Assembly (NCBI GenBank): GCA_964426875.1
Contig: CAYRSB010000001.1
Span: 186,001-250,000 of the forward strand
Length of the DNA: 64,000 nucleotides
Source of the DNA: Caldatribacterium sp964426875
GTDB taxonomy: Bacteria; Atribacterota; Atribacteria; Atribacterales; Caldatribacteriaceae
Direction: 5' to 3'
Shown here piece by piece: positions 25,081 to 33,619 of the stretch. A program made the translations under genes and the position numbers. The notes under the pieces were generated by a model. It was not told where the DNA came from, did not search any database, and saw nothing but the letters and a program-made list of their open reading frames with translations. Position 1 is the stretch's first letter, and each line of letters opens with the position of its first letter.

Positions 25081-25887
25081 TTGGGAAAAGAATCTCTTCG
25101 CTGCATCAAAAATTTTGTTATTGACCTCGATGGGGTCGTTTATTTGCTTGATACCCCCATAAGAGAGAATATAGAGTTTTTGCAATTCCTGCGTTCTCAA
25201 GGATTGAGGATTGCCTTTCTTTCAAACAATACCTTTCTTCCTCGCGAAGGGTATGTTGCAAAGTTAAGAAATATGGGAGTGGAGGCAGAGTTCAGCGAAG
25301 TTTTTACCTCTGCCTATGTCACTGCTAATTACCTGGCTGGAAAAGTTCCTCAAAGCAGGGTATATGCCATAGGAGAGGAAGGGCTCAAAGAAGAGCTCTA
25401 CCGTGCGGGTTTAAGGCTTATCTTTCGCCCTACCCCTCGGGGAGTAGACTTTGTTGTGGTGGGACTCGATCGGCGTTGTACTTTTCAAAAACTCAGGATA
25501 GCTCTCGATTTCCTTCTCCAAGGAGCAGAACTTATAGGGACGAACCCCGATCCTACCTATCCTACGGAATCGGGTGTTATTCCCGGGGCCGGAGCGATTC
25601 TTGCTGCTTTGGAACGGGCTTCGGGAAAGCATGCCCATGTCATCGGAAAGCCTTCACCCGACATCCTTCTTTTTCTCCTTGAAGCCATGGGTTTTCAACG
25701 AGAAGAGACGGCGATTGTAGGGGATCGTATTGACACCGACGTCCTCTTGGGTAAGAATTGTGGTGTGTTCACCATTCTCGTTCTTACGGGTGTTGCAAAG
25801 CGTGAGGAAGCCCACTCTTCCCTAATACAGCCGGATGTGGTTGTCAACACCCTCCAAGAGTTAAAGGCCTTTGTAGGTAGGAGGTAA
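25081..25887 (+). CDS. HAD-superfamily phosphatase, NagD-like
   Basis: 268-residue class IIA HAD hydrolase. Motif I DLDGVV holds the nucleophile Asp, motif II is LSNNT, the cap includes IGTNPDPTYP, motif III Lys is in GKPSP and motif IV is VGDRIDTDVLLG. The family dephosphorylates small phosphates such as phosphoglycolate, UMP or glycerol phosphate. A GTG or ATG alternative in frame was not found, so TTG 25081 is used; a G-rich ribosome site lies just upstream. It is followed six bases later by citramalate synthase. Confidence 0.85.
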   Translation: MGKESLRCIKNFVIDLDGVVYLLDTPIRENIEFLQFLRSQGLRIAFLSNNTFLPREGYVAKLRNMGVEAEFSEVFTSAYVTANYLAGKVPQSRVYAIGEEGLKEELYRAGLRLIFRPTPRGVDFVVVGLDRRCTFQKLRIALDFLLQGAELIGTNPDPTYPTESGVIPGAGAILAALERASGKHAHVIGKPSPDILLFLLEAMGFQREETAIVGDRIDTDVLLGKNCGVFTILVLTGVAKREEAHSSLIQPDVVVNTLQELKAFVGRR

Positions 25888-25892
25888 AAGCT

Positions 25893-27482
25893 GTGAAAGA
25901 AGTGACTCAGGTAGTGATATATGACACTACGCTGCGCGATGGCTCTCAGATGGAAGGAGTGAACTTCTCCCTTCAAGACAAGCTCCGTATAACCGAAAGA
26001 CTTGATGACATGGGTTTTCACTATATAGAGGGGGGATGGCCAGGAGCAAACCCTAAGGATGTTGCTTTTTTTAGGGAGGTTCGAAAACTTTCTTTGAAAA
26101 ATGCCAAGATTTGCGCCTTTGGAAGCACACGGCGAGCAGATAGTTCCGTAGAGGAAGATCGGAACATTCGCCTCCTTCTTGAGTCAGAAGCCCCGGTTGT
26201 AACCATCTTTGGGAAATCCTGGACACTTCATGTTACCGAGGCGCTGAAAACCACCCTTGATGAGAATCTTCGCATGGTTGAAGACTCGGTTTTCTATCTG
26301 AAGAAGGAGGGACGGGAAGTCATTTATGATGCCGAACACTTTTTCGACGGCTTCAAAGCCGATTCCGAGTATGCCCTTAAAACGCTGAGAGTGGCTTGGG
26401 AGGCAGGGGCAAGCGTTCTCGTTCTATGCGACACAAATGGTGGAACTCTACCTCACGAGGTCGAAGCCATCATGGGGATAGTTCGGGAAGAATTGGGGAA
26501 AGACATCCCTCTTGGCATCCATGCTCACAACGACAGTGGGGTGGCGGTAGCAAATAGCCTCACGGCGGTGCGAATGGGGGCTATTCAGATTCAGGGAACC
26601 ATCAACGGATATGGGGAGCGGTGTGGGAATGCCAATCTTTGTACTGTAATTCCCAATCTTAAGTTCAAGTTGGGACTGCCATCTATCCCCGACGAAAAAA
26701 TCCAGAAGCTTTTCGAGTTGTCTCATTTTGTCAGTGAGATCGCTAACCTTAGGCACGATGATTATCAGCCTTATGTAGGCCGAAGTGCCTTCACTCACAA
26801 GGGTGGCATCCATGCCAGCGCTATTTTGCGCCATCCGGCAACGTATGAGCACATATCTCCTGAAGCAGTGGGAAACAGGCGTCGGATTTTGGTTTCCGAT
26901 CAAGCTGGGAAGGGCAACATCCTCTATCGAGCCAGAGAGATGGGCGTTGATCTTGATCCCAGGGATCCCCGGGTTAATGCGCTCGTTCAAAGGATCAAAG
27001 AAGCGGAAAATTATGGATATCAGTTTGAGGGTGCTGATGCCTCTTTTGAAATCCTCCTTCGAGAAACACTGGGGGAAAGGGTCCAGTTTTTCGATCTCGA
27101 GGGCTTCCGGGTGATCGTGGAGAAAAGAGGCAGGGACAATACAGTTACCGAGGCCACCGTCAAAATTCGGGTTGATGATACGACGGTACACACTGCTGCT
27201 GAAGGGGATGGTCCCGTTCATGCTCTTGATAATGCTTTGCGAAAGGCTCTTGAGGCGCTTTATCCTGCTTTGAAGAGAATTCGCCTCTCTGACTATAAAG
27301 TACGAGTTCTTTCGGAAAAGGAAGGGACAGCAGCAAAAATCCGGGTCCTTGTACAATCTACCGATGGGAAAAGCACTTGGGGCACGGTGGGAGTTTCAAC
27401 AGACATTATTGAAGCCAGTTGGGAAGCACTCGTTGACAGTGTCCGTTACGGACTGTGGAAAAGGCTCAAAAAGAAAAAGTAA
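25893..27482 (+). CDS. cimA: (R)-Citramalate synthase
   Basis: 529-residue enzyme of the 2-isopropylmalate synthase family that condenses pyruvate and acetyl-CoA to citramalate, a threonine-independent route to 2-oxobutyrate and isoleucine. YDTTLRDGSQMEGVNFS is the catalytic N-terminus, HAHNDSGVAVANS contains the metal-binding His-x-His, and GGIHASA follows. The C-terminal LeuA-type regulatory domain (residues about 395-520) is present. The EGGWPGANPKD variant is typical of the CimA branch rather than LeuA. GTG start. Confidence 0.92.
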   Translation: MKEVTQVVIYDTTLRDGSQMEGVNFSLQDKLRITERLDDMGFHYIEGGWPGANPKDVAFFREVRKLSLKNAKICAFGSTRRADSSVEEDRNIRLLLESEAPVVTIFGKSWTLHVTEALKTTLDENLRMVEDSVFYLKKEGREVIYDAEHFFDGFKADSEYALKTLRVAWEAGASVLVLCDTNGGTLPHEVEAIMGIVREELGKDIPLGIHAHNDSGVAVANSLTAVRMGAIQIQGTINGYGERCGNANLCTVIPNLKFKLGLPSIPDEKIQKLFELSHFVSEIANLRHDDYQPYVGRSAFTHKGGIHASAILRHPATYEHISPEAVGNRRRILVSDQAGKGNILYRAREMGVDLDPRDPRVNALVQRIKEAENYGYQFEGADASFEILLRETLGERVQFFDLEGFRVIVEKRGRDNTVTEATVKIRVDDTTVHTAAEGDGPVHALDNALRKALEALYPALKRIRLSDYKVRVLSEKEGTAAKIRVLVQSTDGKSTWGTVGVSTDIIEASWEALVDSVRYGLWKRLKKKK

Positions 27483-28639
27483 CAGTGCGTATCTCAGAGA
27501 AGAAGGGAATAAGGGGGGATGAGCAGGAATTTAGAGAGTTTTCTTTGCGTTTTCCTCTACCACCTTTTATAGCACAAAAGGTTGACATTGGCCCTCTTTT
27601 GAGTTTTTCCCGTGCTGTTTTAGGAACGGCTCGCAATATTGTTTTTGTGGCTCACGAAGAAATGGTATTTCTTCTTGAAGCCTTCTTCGTGGGACACTCT
27701 CCTAAGGAAGAAAGGCGGTTTTTCTTCTGCACGGCTGGAGACGTTCACTGTGTGAAGCACTTGAGTGAGGTACTTTCCCGGGAAGAAAGCGCCTTTCTCT
27801 TTATGGCACGGCGTCCAGAAGAGTTCTGGATTCTTGCTCTCTTTTTTGCCCTCCCTCATCAGAAAAGGGCTTTCGTCGGTGAACCCGATGGAGCTCTTGC
27901 AGAGTGCGCGCGAGAGTGCTTCGTCCCTTTTTTACCTGCCAACATTCCCTCCTACAGTTTCTGGCAGCGAAGCGCTTTTCTTTACCTTCCTTTAATCCTC
28001 TGGGGTTTCAGGGTAGAAGCAGTAGATCGGGGTCTTGAGGAAGGTTATACGACACTCCGAGATTCTGCTTTGCGTTGTGCGCTTTTCCTGAGAAGGGAGG
28101 AGGAAGAGGGGAAGAGAAGAGTCTGGTTTGTTTCGGAATCGGCGCTTTTGCGGAAGATCATTTCTTCTTTTTTGCCGCTTCTTGAGCGAAGCTTTGGTGG
28201 AGGTGTAAATTTCGAGATCTTGGACCTGCTGGCTTTCTTCCAAAAATGGATGGAGGGTCGAGGAGGAGATGCTGCAGTGATCCTTGTCGGTTCAAGGCAG
28301 AGACAAAACTCGCGCCTTGAGCTTCCTCACGATTTTCCTTGCGGTTCTTTTTCAGGATGGGAATACCTCAAGGGGTGTTCCCTTGAGGGAATGAGACGAG
28401 CAAGCTTTGAAGCAACCAGAGCCCTTCTCCGGAAAGAGAGTGAAATTTTTGTGGACGTGAATCTTTTCGATTCTTCGCCTTCCTCCTGGGGTAGTTTTAT
28501 GGCTTTCCTCCAGTCTCTTGCCTGCTATAGTTCCTGGCTGTGGGAGATTGACGTTTTTTCCGATCCGCCCCTTGTACAGCTTGAACACCAGGTTCTTTCC
28601 CTCTTGAAAAAGCAACAGTGGGAGGAGACACAAAGGTGA
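27455..28639 (+). CDS. Uncharacterised 394-residue protein, faintly glucose-6-phosphate isomerase-like
   Basis: I do not recognise this protein with confidence. It has no signal peptide or clear metal motif. A region near residues 145-200 (GEPDGALAECARE, then PANIPSYSFWQRS and a hydrophobic LPLILWGF) resembles the segment of phosphoglucose isomerases with GGRFSVLSPVGLLP, but catalytic signatures are absent, so at most it is a divergent SIS/PGI-fold relative. The frame overlaps cimA by 28 bases from GTG 27455; a shorter start at GTG 27485 would remove the overlap. It overlaps the PHP gene at its end and is clearly part of the operon. Confidence 0.6.
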   Translation: MEKAQKEKVTVRISEKKGIRGDEQEFREFSLRFPLPPFIAQKVDIGPLLSFSRAVLGTARNIVFVAHEEMVFLLEAFFVGHSPKEERRFFFCTAGDVHCVKHLSEVLSREESAFLFMARRPEEFWILALFFALPHQKRAFVGEPDGALAECARECFVPFLPANIPSYSFWQRSAFLYLPLILWGFRVEAVDRGLEEGYTTLRDSALRCALFLRREEEEGKRRVWFVSESALLRKIISSFLPLLERSFGGGVNFEILDLLAFFQKWMEGRGGDAAVILVGSRQRQNSRLELPHDFPCGSFSGWEYLKGCSLEGMRRASFEATRALLRKESEIFVDVNLFDSSPSSWGSFMAFLQSLACYSSWLWEIDVFSDPPLVQLEHQVLSLLKKQQWEETQR

Positions 28640-29379
28640 GGATTGTGGCTGACCTTCATGTGCACACTATTGCCAGTGGACACGGGTACAGTACGGTTCT
28701 TGAGAACGTATGGGTAGCAAAGCGTAAAGGGTTGCTGGCGATCGGCATAGCGGACCATACCCCCAGTATGCCGGGTGGCCCCTCTCTTCTCTATTTTGAG
28801 GCTAAGGGACATTTTCCCAGGGAGGTGGAGGGAGTACGTCTTTATTTTGGAGCCGAAGTAGACGTTGTAGATGAAGAGGGACATCTTGACCTTCCCGACC
28901 GTGTTCTCCGCCGCCTTGACTTTGTCATTGTGTCCTTTCACCCCCAGGTTTTTAAGGGGGGGTCAAAGGAAACGAACACCTCCGCTCTTCTTCGGGCTAT
29001 TGAGAATCCTAATGTTCAAATTGTTGCCCATCCGGGGAATCCTCGCTATCCCCTTTTCTACGAGAAGGTGGTGGAAGCGGCGGTTGCCTTGGGGAAGGTC
29101 ATTGAGATCAATAATAGTTCCTTTGCGATCAGCCGCAAGGGTAGCGAAGAAAACTGTCGTCTTATTGCTCGGGAGATAAAATCCCGAGATGGATGGATTG
29201 TGGTATCGAGTGATGCCCACTTTTGCGAAGAGGTCGGAGAATTTGGTAAGGCCCTGCACATGCTTGAGGATGTCGGTTTCCCAGAAGAACGAATCATCAA
29301 CGCTTCATGGGAGAATTTTGAAGGGTTTCTCCTGAGGATAGCTCAGGGAAGGGGGGAAGGTTCTTGGTTGCCCAGTTGA
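28636..29379 (+). CDS. PHP-domain phosphatase (YcdX-like)
   Basis: 247-residue metal-dependent phosphoesterase. The motif order is HVHT near the N-terminus, IADHTP, a Glu in GAEVDV, SFHPQ, VAHPGNP and SSDAHF, which supplies the trinuclear metal site of YcdX-type PHP phosphatases. GTG 28636 overlaps the previous stop (GTGA) and follows GGAGGA with good spacing; the GTG at 28618 lies inside that ribosome site. The substrate is unknown. It overlaps folD at its 3' end. Confidence 0.85.
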   Translation: MRIVADLHVHTIASGHGYSTVLENVWVAKRKGLLAIGIADHTPSMPGGPSLLYFEAKGHFPREVEGVRLYFGAEVDVVDEEGHLDLPDRVLRRLDFVIVSFHPQVFKGGSKETNTSALLRAIENPNVQIVAHPGNPRYPLFYEKVVEAAVALGKVIEINNSSFAISRKGSEENCRLIAREIKSRDGWIVVSSDAHFCEEVGEFGKALHMLEDVGFPEERIINASWENFEGFLLRIAQGRGEGSWLPS

Positions 29380-30251
29380 TCGACGGGAAGGCTGTTGCGG
29401 CACAGATTTATGAGGAACTGAGACCAAAAGTTGAAGAACTTCAAAAGAGAGGCCTTCGACCGGGCCTTGCAGTGGTGCTTGTGGGAGATGATCCGGCAAG
29501 CCAAGCGTATGTACGCAACAAAGAAAGAGCCTGTGAGAAGCTCGGCATTCGGTCTTTTCGACATCATCTTCCTGCAGAGACAGGGGAAGAAGAGGTTCTT
29601 TCTCTCCTTGAGACCCTCAATGCGGATCCCCGGGTTCACGGAATTCTTGTTCAGCTTCCTCTCCCCGCTCACATACCGGAACGGGAAGTTCTTTATCGTG
29701 TTGCTCCCCAAAAAGACGTCGATGGTTTTCACCCTTACAATCTTGGTCGGTTGATGATTGGCGATCCGCTCTTTCTGCCTTGCACTCCCCGAGGAATACA
29801 GGAACTTCTCTTACGGTACCGGATCGAAATAGAGGGAAAGCATGTCGTTATTGTAGGACGGAGTAACATCGTGGGGAAACCACTGGCCATGATGCTCGTA
29901 CAGAAAGCCAGAGGAGCCAATGCCACCGTTTCTTTATGTCACACAAAGACAGCCAACCTTGCAGAACACACGAAAAGAGCTGACATTCTTGTAGTTGCCT
30001 GTGGCTCTCCTCGAGCGATTACTGGAGACATGGTGAAGGAAGGGGTAGTAGTCATTGATGTAGGAATAAACCGGGTGGGAGAGAAGCTGGTGGGAGATGT
30101 GGATTTTGAAAGTGTGGCTGAAAAGGCTTCTTACATTACTCCGGTCCCTGGAGGTGTGGGACCCATGACGGTGGCCATGCTCATGGTCAACACTGTCCAT
30201 GCAGCAGAGAGGTTTTGGATTCCAAGTAGCGGGGGGAAGAAGGAAAGGTGA
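29364..30251 (+). CDS. folD: Methylenetetrahydrofolate dehydrogenase/cyclohydrolase
   Basis: 295-residue bifunctional enzyme interconverting 5,10-methylene-THF and 10-formyl-THF. The catalytic Lys is in YVRNKERACE, the QLPLPAHI and KDVDGFHPYNLG motifs line the folate site, and VGRSNIVGKPLA is the NADP loop. The TTG start overlaps the PHP gene by 16 bases and has GGGGGGAAGG upstream. Normal length; no anomalies. Confidence 0.95.
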   Translation: MVAQLIDGKAVAAQIYEELRPKVEELQKRGLRPGLAVVLVGDDPASQAYVRNKERACEKLGIRSFRHHLPAETGEEEVLSLLETLNADPRVHGILVQLPLPAHIPEREVLYRVAPQKDVDGFHPYNLGRLMIGDPLFLPCTPRGIQELLLRYRIEIEGKHVVIVGRSNIVGKPLAMMLVQKARGANATVSLCHTKTANLAEHTKRADILVVACGSPRAITGDMVKEGVVVIDVGINRVGEKLVGDVDFESVAEKASYITPVPGGVGPMTVAMLMVNTVHAAERFWIPSSGGKKER

Positions 30252-30742
30252 TCGCAGTTATTCTTGCTGATACTCATATTCCCGCTCGGGCCAAGAGAAT
30301 TCCTGAAGAGCTTCTCCCTTTCCTCAAAGAAGCTTCTTTAATTCTCCATGCCGGTGATGCCACAGAGTGGTGGGTGATAGAAGAGCTCTCTCGCTTTGCT
30401 TCGGTGTATACAGTGCGGGGCAACATGGATTCACTGGAGGTGTCTTCTCGCCTCCCTGAAAAGACCGTTGTTGAGGTCGGGAGGGTAAGATTAGGCCTCA
30501 TCCATGGCTGGGGTTCTCCGGAAGAAGCAAAAAGGGTAGCCCTTTCGGCCTTTAAAACGGAGGGTGTGCAGGCGGTCGTCTATGGACATTCGCACAAACC
30601 CCTTCTTGAATGGCACGAGGATTTTCTTCTCATGAATCCGGGAAGCCCGACGGACAAAGTTTTTGCTCCTTGCCGTACTTTTGGACGTTTAGAGATTTGC
30701 AGAGAAAGGATTTTTCGGGCAGAAATAATCTGTCTTGAATAG
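30248..30742 (+). CDS. YfcE/MJ0936-family metallophosphoesterase
   Basis: 164-residue binuclear metallophosphoesterase. The motifs are ADTHIP (Asp-x-His), HAGDA, RGNMDS, IHGW and YGHSHKP, all the metal ligands of the YfcE family, which hydrolyse cyclic nucleotide-like phosphodiesters in vitro. MNPGSPTD near the end is also conserved. The GTG start overlaps the folD stop. The physiological substrate is unknown. Confidence 0.9.
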   Translation: MIAVILADTHIPARAKRIPEELLPFLKEASLILHAGDATEWWVIEELSRFASVYTVRGNMDSLEVSSRLPEKTVVEVGRVRLGLIHGWGSPEEAKRVALSAFKTEGVQAVVYGHSHKPLLEWHEDFLLMNPGSPTDKVFAPCRTFGRLEICRERIFRAEIICLE

Positions 30743-30763
30743 TACATCTGAGAGGTGGAAAAT

Positions 30764-32329
30764 ATGGCGCCACTTTTCGTACACATCCTCTGGCACATGC
30801 ACCAGCCATGGTACTGGGACGAAGAAAAAAATGTATTTGTTCTCCCCTGGGTTCGGACCCATGCCATGAAGGATTACCTTTTCATGGGGAAGCTTCTCGA
30901 ACGTTTTCCCTCGGTAAGGGTTACCTTTAATTTTGTTCCTTCTCTTCTCGAAGAAATACGACTTTATCTTGAGGGGAGAGAAGACCGGGTCATGCAGCTT
31001 GCCAAAAAGGAGGCAACACATCTCACTGATGGGGAGAAACAGGAAATCTTTGAGTTCTTTTTCCTTGTCTCTTCTCCCCGTGTGTTCGAACGCTGGCCGA
31101 GGTATAAAGAACTTTGGGAAAAGCGCACTATAGGGCCCTCAGGTTTCAGGACTCAGGACTTTCTTGACTTACAAATTCTCTATCAGCTCATATGGTTTGA
31201 CCCTCTTCTCCTTGAAGAGGAGGAAGGCTTGCAACGACTTTGGAAGAAGGGGCGATGCTACACTGAGGAGGATAAGGAAACTGTTTGGGAGGCGACGAGA
31301 AAGGTTTTTCAAAGCGTCGTGCCTCAGTACCGGAAGCTTAGAGAGAGGGGACAAATCGAGATTACTTTTTCTCCCTTTTATCATCCTATTCTTCCCCTTG
31401 TTGCGGATACCCACGTCGCGCAGGAGACCAAAGAAGGGGTACCATTGCCGCCAGTGAGATACGCCTTCCCTCAGGATGCTCAAGAACAGATCAGAAGGGG
31501 GAAACTCTACGCCCGGGACATTTGGGGAGAAGACCCTTTGGGCATGTGGCCCTCAGAGGGTTCCTTGAGCAAGGAGGTCGTACAAATGGTCTGCAAGGAG
31601 GGAGTGCAATGGATTGCAACGGGAGAAGAAGTCCTTTTCCGTACAATAGGACAGAGTCGGAATGAACGGGGTGAAGCTCCCCACGTTTTGTACTCTCCCC
31701 ACTGTTTTGTAAGCGAAGGGCGCAAAATTTTTCTCTTTTTTCGAGACAGGGTGCTCTCTGACGCTATCGGCTTTGTGTACCAAGGGATGGATGCGCAAGG
31801 GGCGGTGAAGGACTTTATGTCGAAGCTTGAGCATATTCGTTCTTCCCTGCCTCTTTCCCAACCCTATCTTGTGAATGTTGTCCTTGATGGAGAGAATGCT
31901 TGGGAGTATTATAAAGACAATGGGTTTCCCTTCCTTAAGGAGTTGTACGGAGCCCTTTCCGAGAGCGAGGATTTTGTGACAACCACGCCTTCCCGGTATC
32001 TTCGGGAAGTTCGGGGAGTGCCAGTTCTTGAATCTCTTTCCCCGGGTTCCTGGATTTTCGGGAGTTTCGCAACTTGGATAGGTCATCCGGAAAAAAATTG
32101 GGCCTGGGAGAAACTCTTTGAAATGCGCAGAATGTTCGAAGAAAAAAAGAACAGACTTTCCCCTCTTCTCAGAGAGAAGACCTATGAAGCGCTCCTTCAA
32201 GCGGAAGGAAGTGACTGGTTTTGGTGGCTTGGGGAGGACCACCCTTCTCCCCAGAAGGGGATTTTCGTTAGCCATTTTGTGGGTTTACTCGAGCGAGCAA
32301 GGAAGTATATGGGAGATGGTAGGGATTGA
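30764..32329 (+). CDS. Glycoside hydrolase family 57 protein
   Basis: 521-residue alpha-glucan enzyme. The N-terminal HILWHMHQPWY is GH57 motif 1, TFNFVPSLLEEI follows, WPSEGSLS contains the probable nucleophile Glu, and VLDGENAWEYY the probable acid Asp. GH57 includes alpha-amylase, amylopullulanase, branching enzyme and 4-alpha-glucanotransferase; this looks closest to the amylase/amylopullulanase type. No signal peptide, so it acts in the cytosol, and the directly following glgC suggests glycogen turnover. ATG 30764 follows GAGAGGTGG; the GTG at 30755 lies within that site. Confidence 0.87.
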   Translation: MAPLFVHILWHMHQPWYWDEEKNVFVLPWVRTHAMKDYLFMGKLLERFPSVRVTFNFVPSLLEEIRLYLEGREDRVMQLAKKEATHLTDGEKQEIFEFFFLVSSPRVFERWPRYKELWEKRTIGPSGFRTQDFLDLQILYQLIWFDPLLLEEEEGLQRLWKKGRCYTEEDKETVWEATRKVFQSVVPQYRKLRERGQIEITFSPFYHPILPLVADTHVAQETKEGVPLPPVRYAFPQDAQEQIRRGKLYARDIWGEDPLGMWPSEGSLSKEVVQMVCKEGVQWIATGEEVLFRTIGQSRNERGEAPHVLYSPHCFVSEGRKIFLFFRDRVLSDAIGFVYQGMDAQGAVKDFMSKLEHIRSSLPLSQPYLVNVVLDGENAWEYYKDNGFPFLKELYGALSESEDFVTTTPSRYLREVRGVPVLESLSPGSWIFGSFATWIGHPEKNWAWEKLFEMRRMFEEKKNRLSPLLREKTYEALLQAEGSDWFWWLGEDHPSPQKGIFVSHFVGLLERARKYMGDGRD

Positions 32330-32333
32330 GAGG

Positions 32334-33614
32334 ATGCATAAAAGAGACATTGTGGCCATGATTCTGGCTGGAGGAGAGGGGCGAAGGCTTGACATTCTTT
32401 CGGCCAAGCGAGCAAAGCCGGCGGTGCCTTTTGGAGGAAAGTACCGCATTATAGATTTCTGTCTCAGCAATTGCGTCCATTCAGGCGTTTACTGCGTGGG
32501 CGTTCTAACTCAGTACAACCCTCGGTCTTTGCATGACCACATAAGAATTGGAAAGCCCTGGGATCTTGACCGAATGGAAGGAGGAATCTTTCTTCTTCAG
32601 CCCTATATAAGTGATGCTACCACCAACTGGTATCGAGGGACGGCTGACGCCATCTATCAGAATCTCGATTTTCTTTGTAACACGAAGCCGCGATTTGTCC
32701 TTATCCTTTCTGGAGACCATATTTACAAGATGGACTATCGCCTCCTTCTTCACTTCCACGTGGAGAAGAAGGCAGACCTCACGGTTTCGGTTATTTCTGT
32801 CCCTTGGGAAGAAGCACACCGTTTCGGAGTCCTCCTTAAGGATGAAGAAGGGAGGATTGTGGATTTTGAGGAAAAACCCAAAAATCCACGAAGTAACCTC
32901 GCTAACATGGGTATTTATATCTTCACCCGAGAGGTTCTTGAAGAAGAGGTAGAGTATGAAGCGAAGAGAGAAGGCACCTCTTTCGATTTTGGCAGAGATG
33001 TAATTCCCCGTATGATCGGTAATCGACGTGTTTTTGCTTTCCCCTTTGAAAGTTATTGGAAGGATGTGGGAACGCTTGACGCCTACTGGGAGGCGAACAT
33101 GGAGCTTTTGGAAAGTCCTCCTCCCCTTGACCTTTATGATGAGCGCTGGCCGATATATACACCCGTTGAGGATCGCCCTCCGGTCAAGCTGAGTTGCGAT
33201 GCCTTTGTGGAACGAAGTATCCTTGGAAGCGGAACTATCGTGGAGGGGAAGGTTGTCAACTCGGTACTCTTCAGTGGGGTTCGGGTCAAGAAAAACGCAG
33301 TGGTGCGTGATTCGGTAGTTATGAACGATACAGTTATTGGGGAAGGAGCCTTAGTGCATCGGGCGGTTCTTGATAAGTCAATTGTTGTGGGAGAGAAGGC
33401 AATAGTCGGGTGTGGGGAGGATTGGTCGCCGAATCGGAAGTTCCCCGATATGTTGAGGAGTGGTTTGACGGTGGTGGGGAAGAATACGAGGATTCCTCCT
33501 CAAGTCCATATCGGGAGAAATTGCCGCATCGGCCCAGATCTTGACTTTTCCGATTTTCCTGATCTTTTCATTCCGAGTGGAGAGAGTTTGGAGAAAGAAC
33601 CCCTGGGAGGCTAA
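32334..33614 (+). CDS. glgC: Glucose-1-phosphate adenylyltransferase (first copy)
   Basis: Makes ADP-glucose for glycogen synthesis. 426 residues: nucleotide loop AGGEGRRL, RAKPAVPFGGKYR, catalytic Asp in LSGDHIYKMDY, glucose-phosphate Lys in FEEKPKNP and a C-terminal left-handed beta helix with hexapeptide repeats. The in-frame upstream extension lies inside the GH57 gene and is rejected; ATG 32334 starts the family N-terminus four bases after the GH57 stop. A second homologue lies at 39699. Confidence 0.92.
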   Translation: MHKRDIVAMILAGGEGRRLDILSAKRAKPAVPFGGKYRIIDFCLSNCVHSGVYCVGVLTQYNPRSLHDHIRIGKPWDLDRMEGGIFLLQPYISDATTNWYRGTADAIYQNLDFLCNTKPRFVLILSGDHIYKMDYRLLLHFHVEKKADLTVSVISVPWEEAHRFGVLLKDEEGRIVDFEEKPKNPRSNLANMGIYIFTREVLEEEVEYEAKREGTSFDFGRDVIPRMIGNRRVFAFPFESYWKDVGTLDAYWEANMELLESPPPLDLYDERWPIYTPVEDRPPVKLSCDAFVERSILGSGTIVEGKVVNSVLFSGVRVKKNAVVRDSVVMNDTVIGEGALVHRAVLDKSIVVGEKAIVGCGEDWSPNRKFPDMLRSGLTVVGKNTRIPPQVHIGRNCRIGPDLDFSDFPDLFIPSGESLEKEPLGG

Positions 33615-33619
33615 GAAAC

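Noticed and set aside
26448..27356. 302-codon minus-strand frame opposite cimA
   Set aside because: Shadow of cimA; no start signal or homology.
32118..32333. 72-residue N-terminal extension of glgC
   Set aside because: It lies wholly within the GH57 gene in another frame; the family N-terminus begins at ATG 32334.
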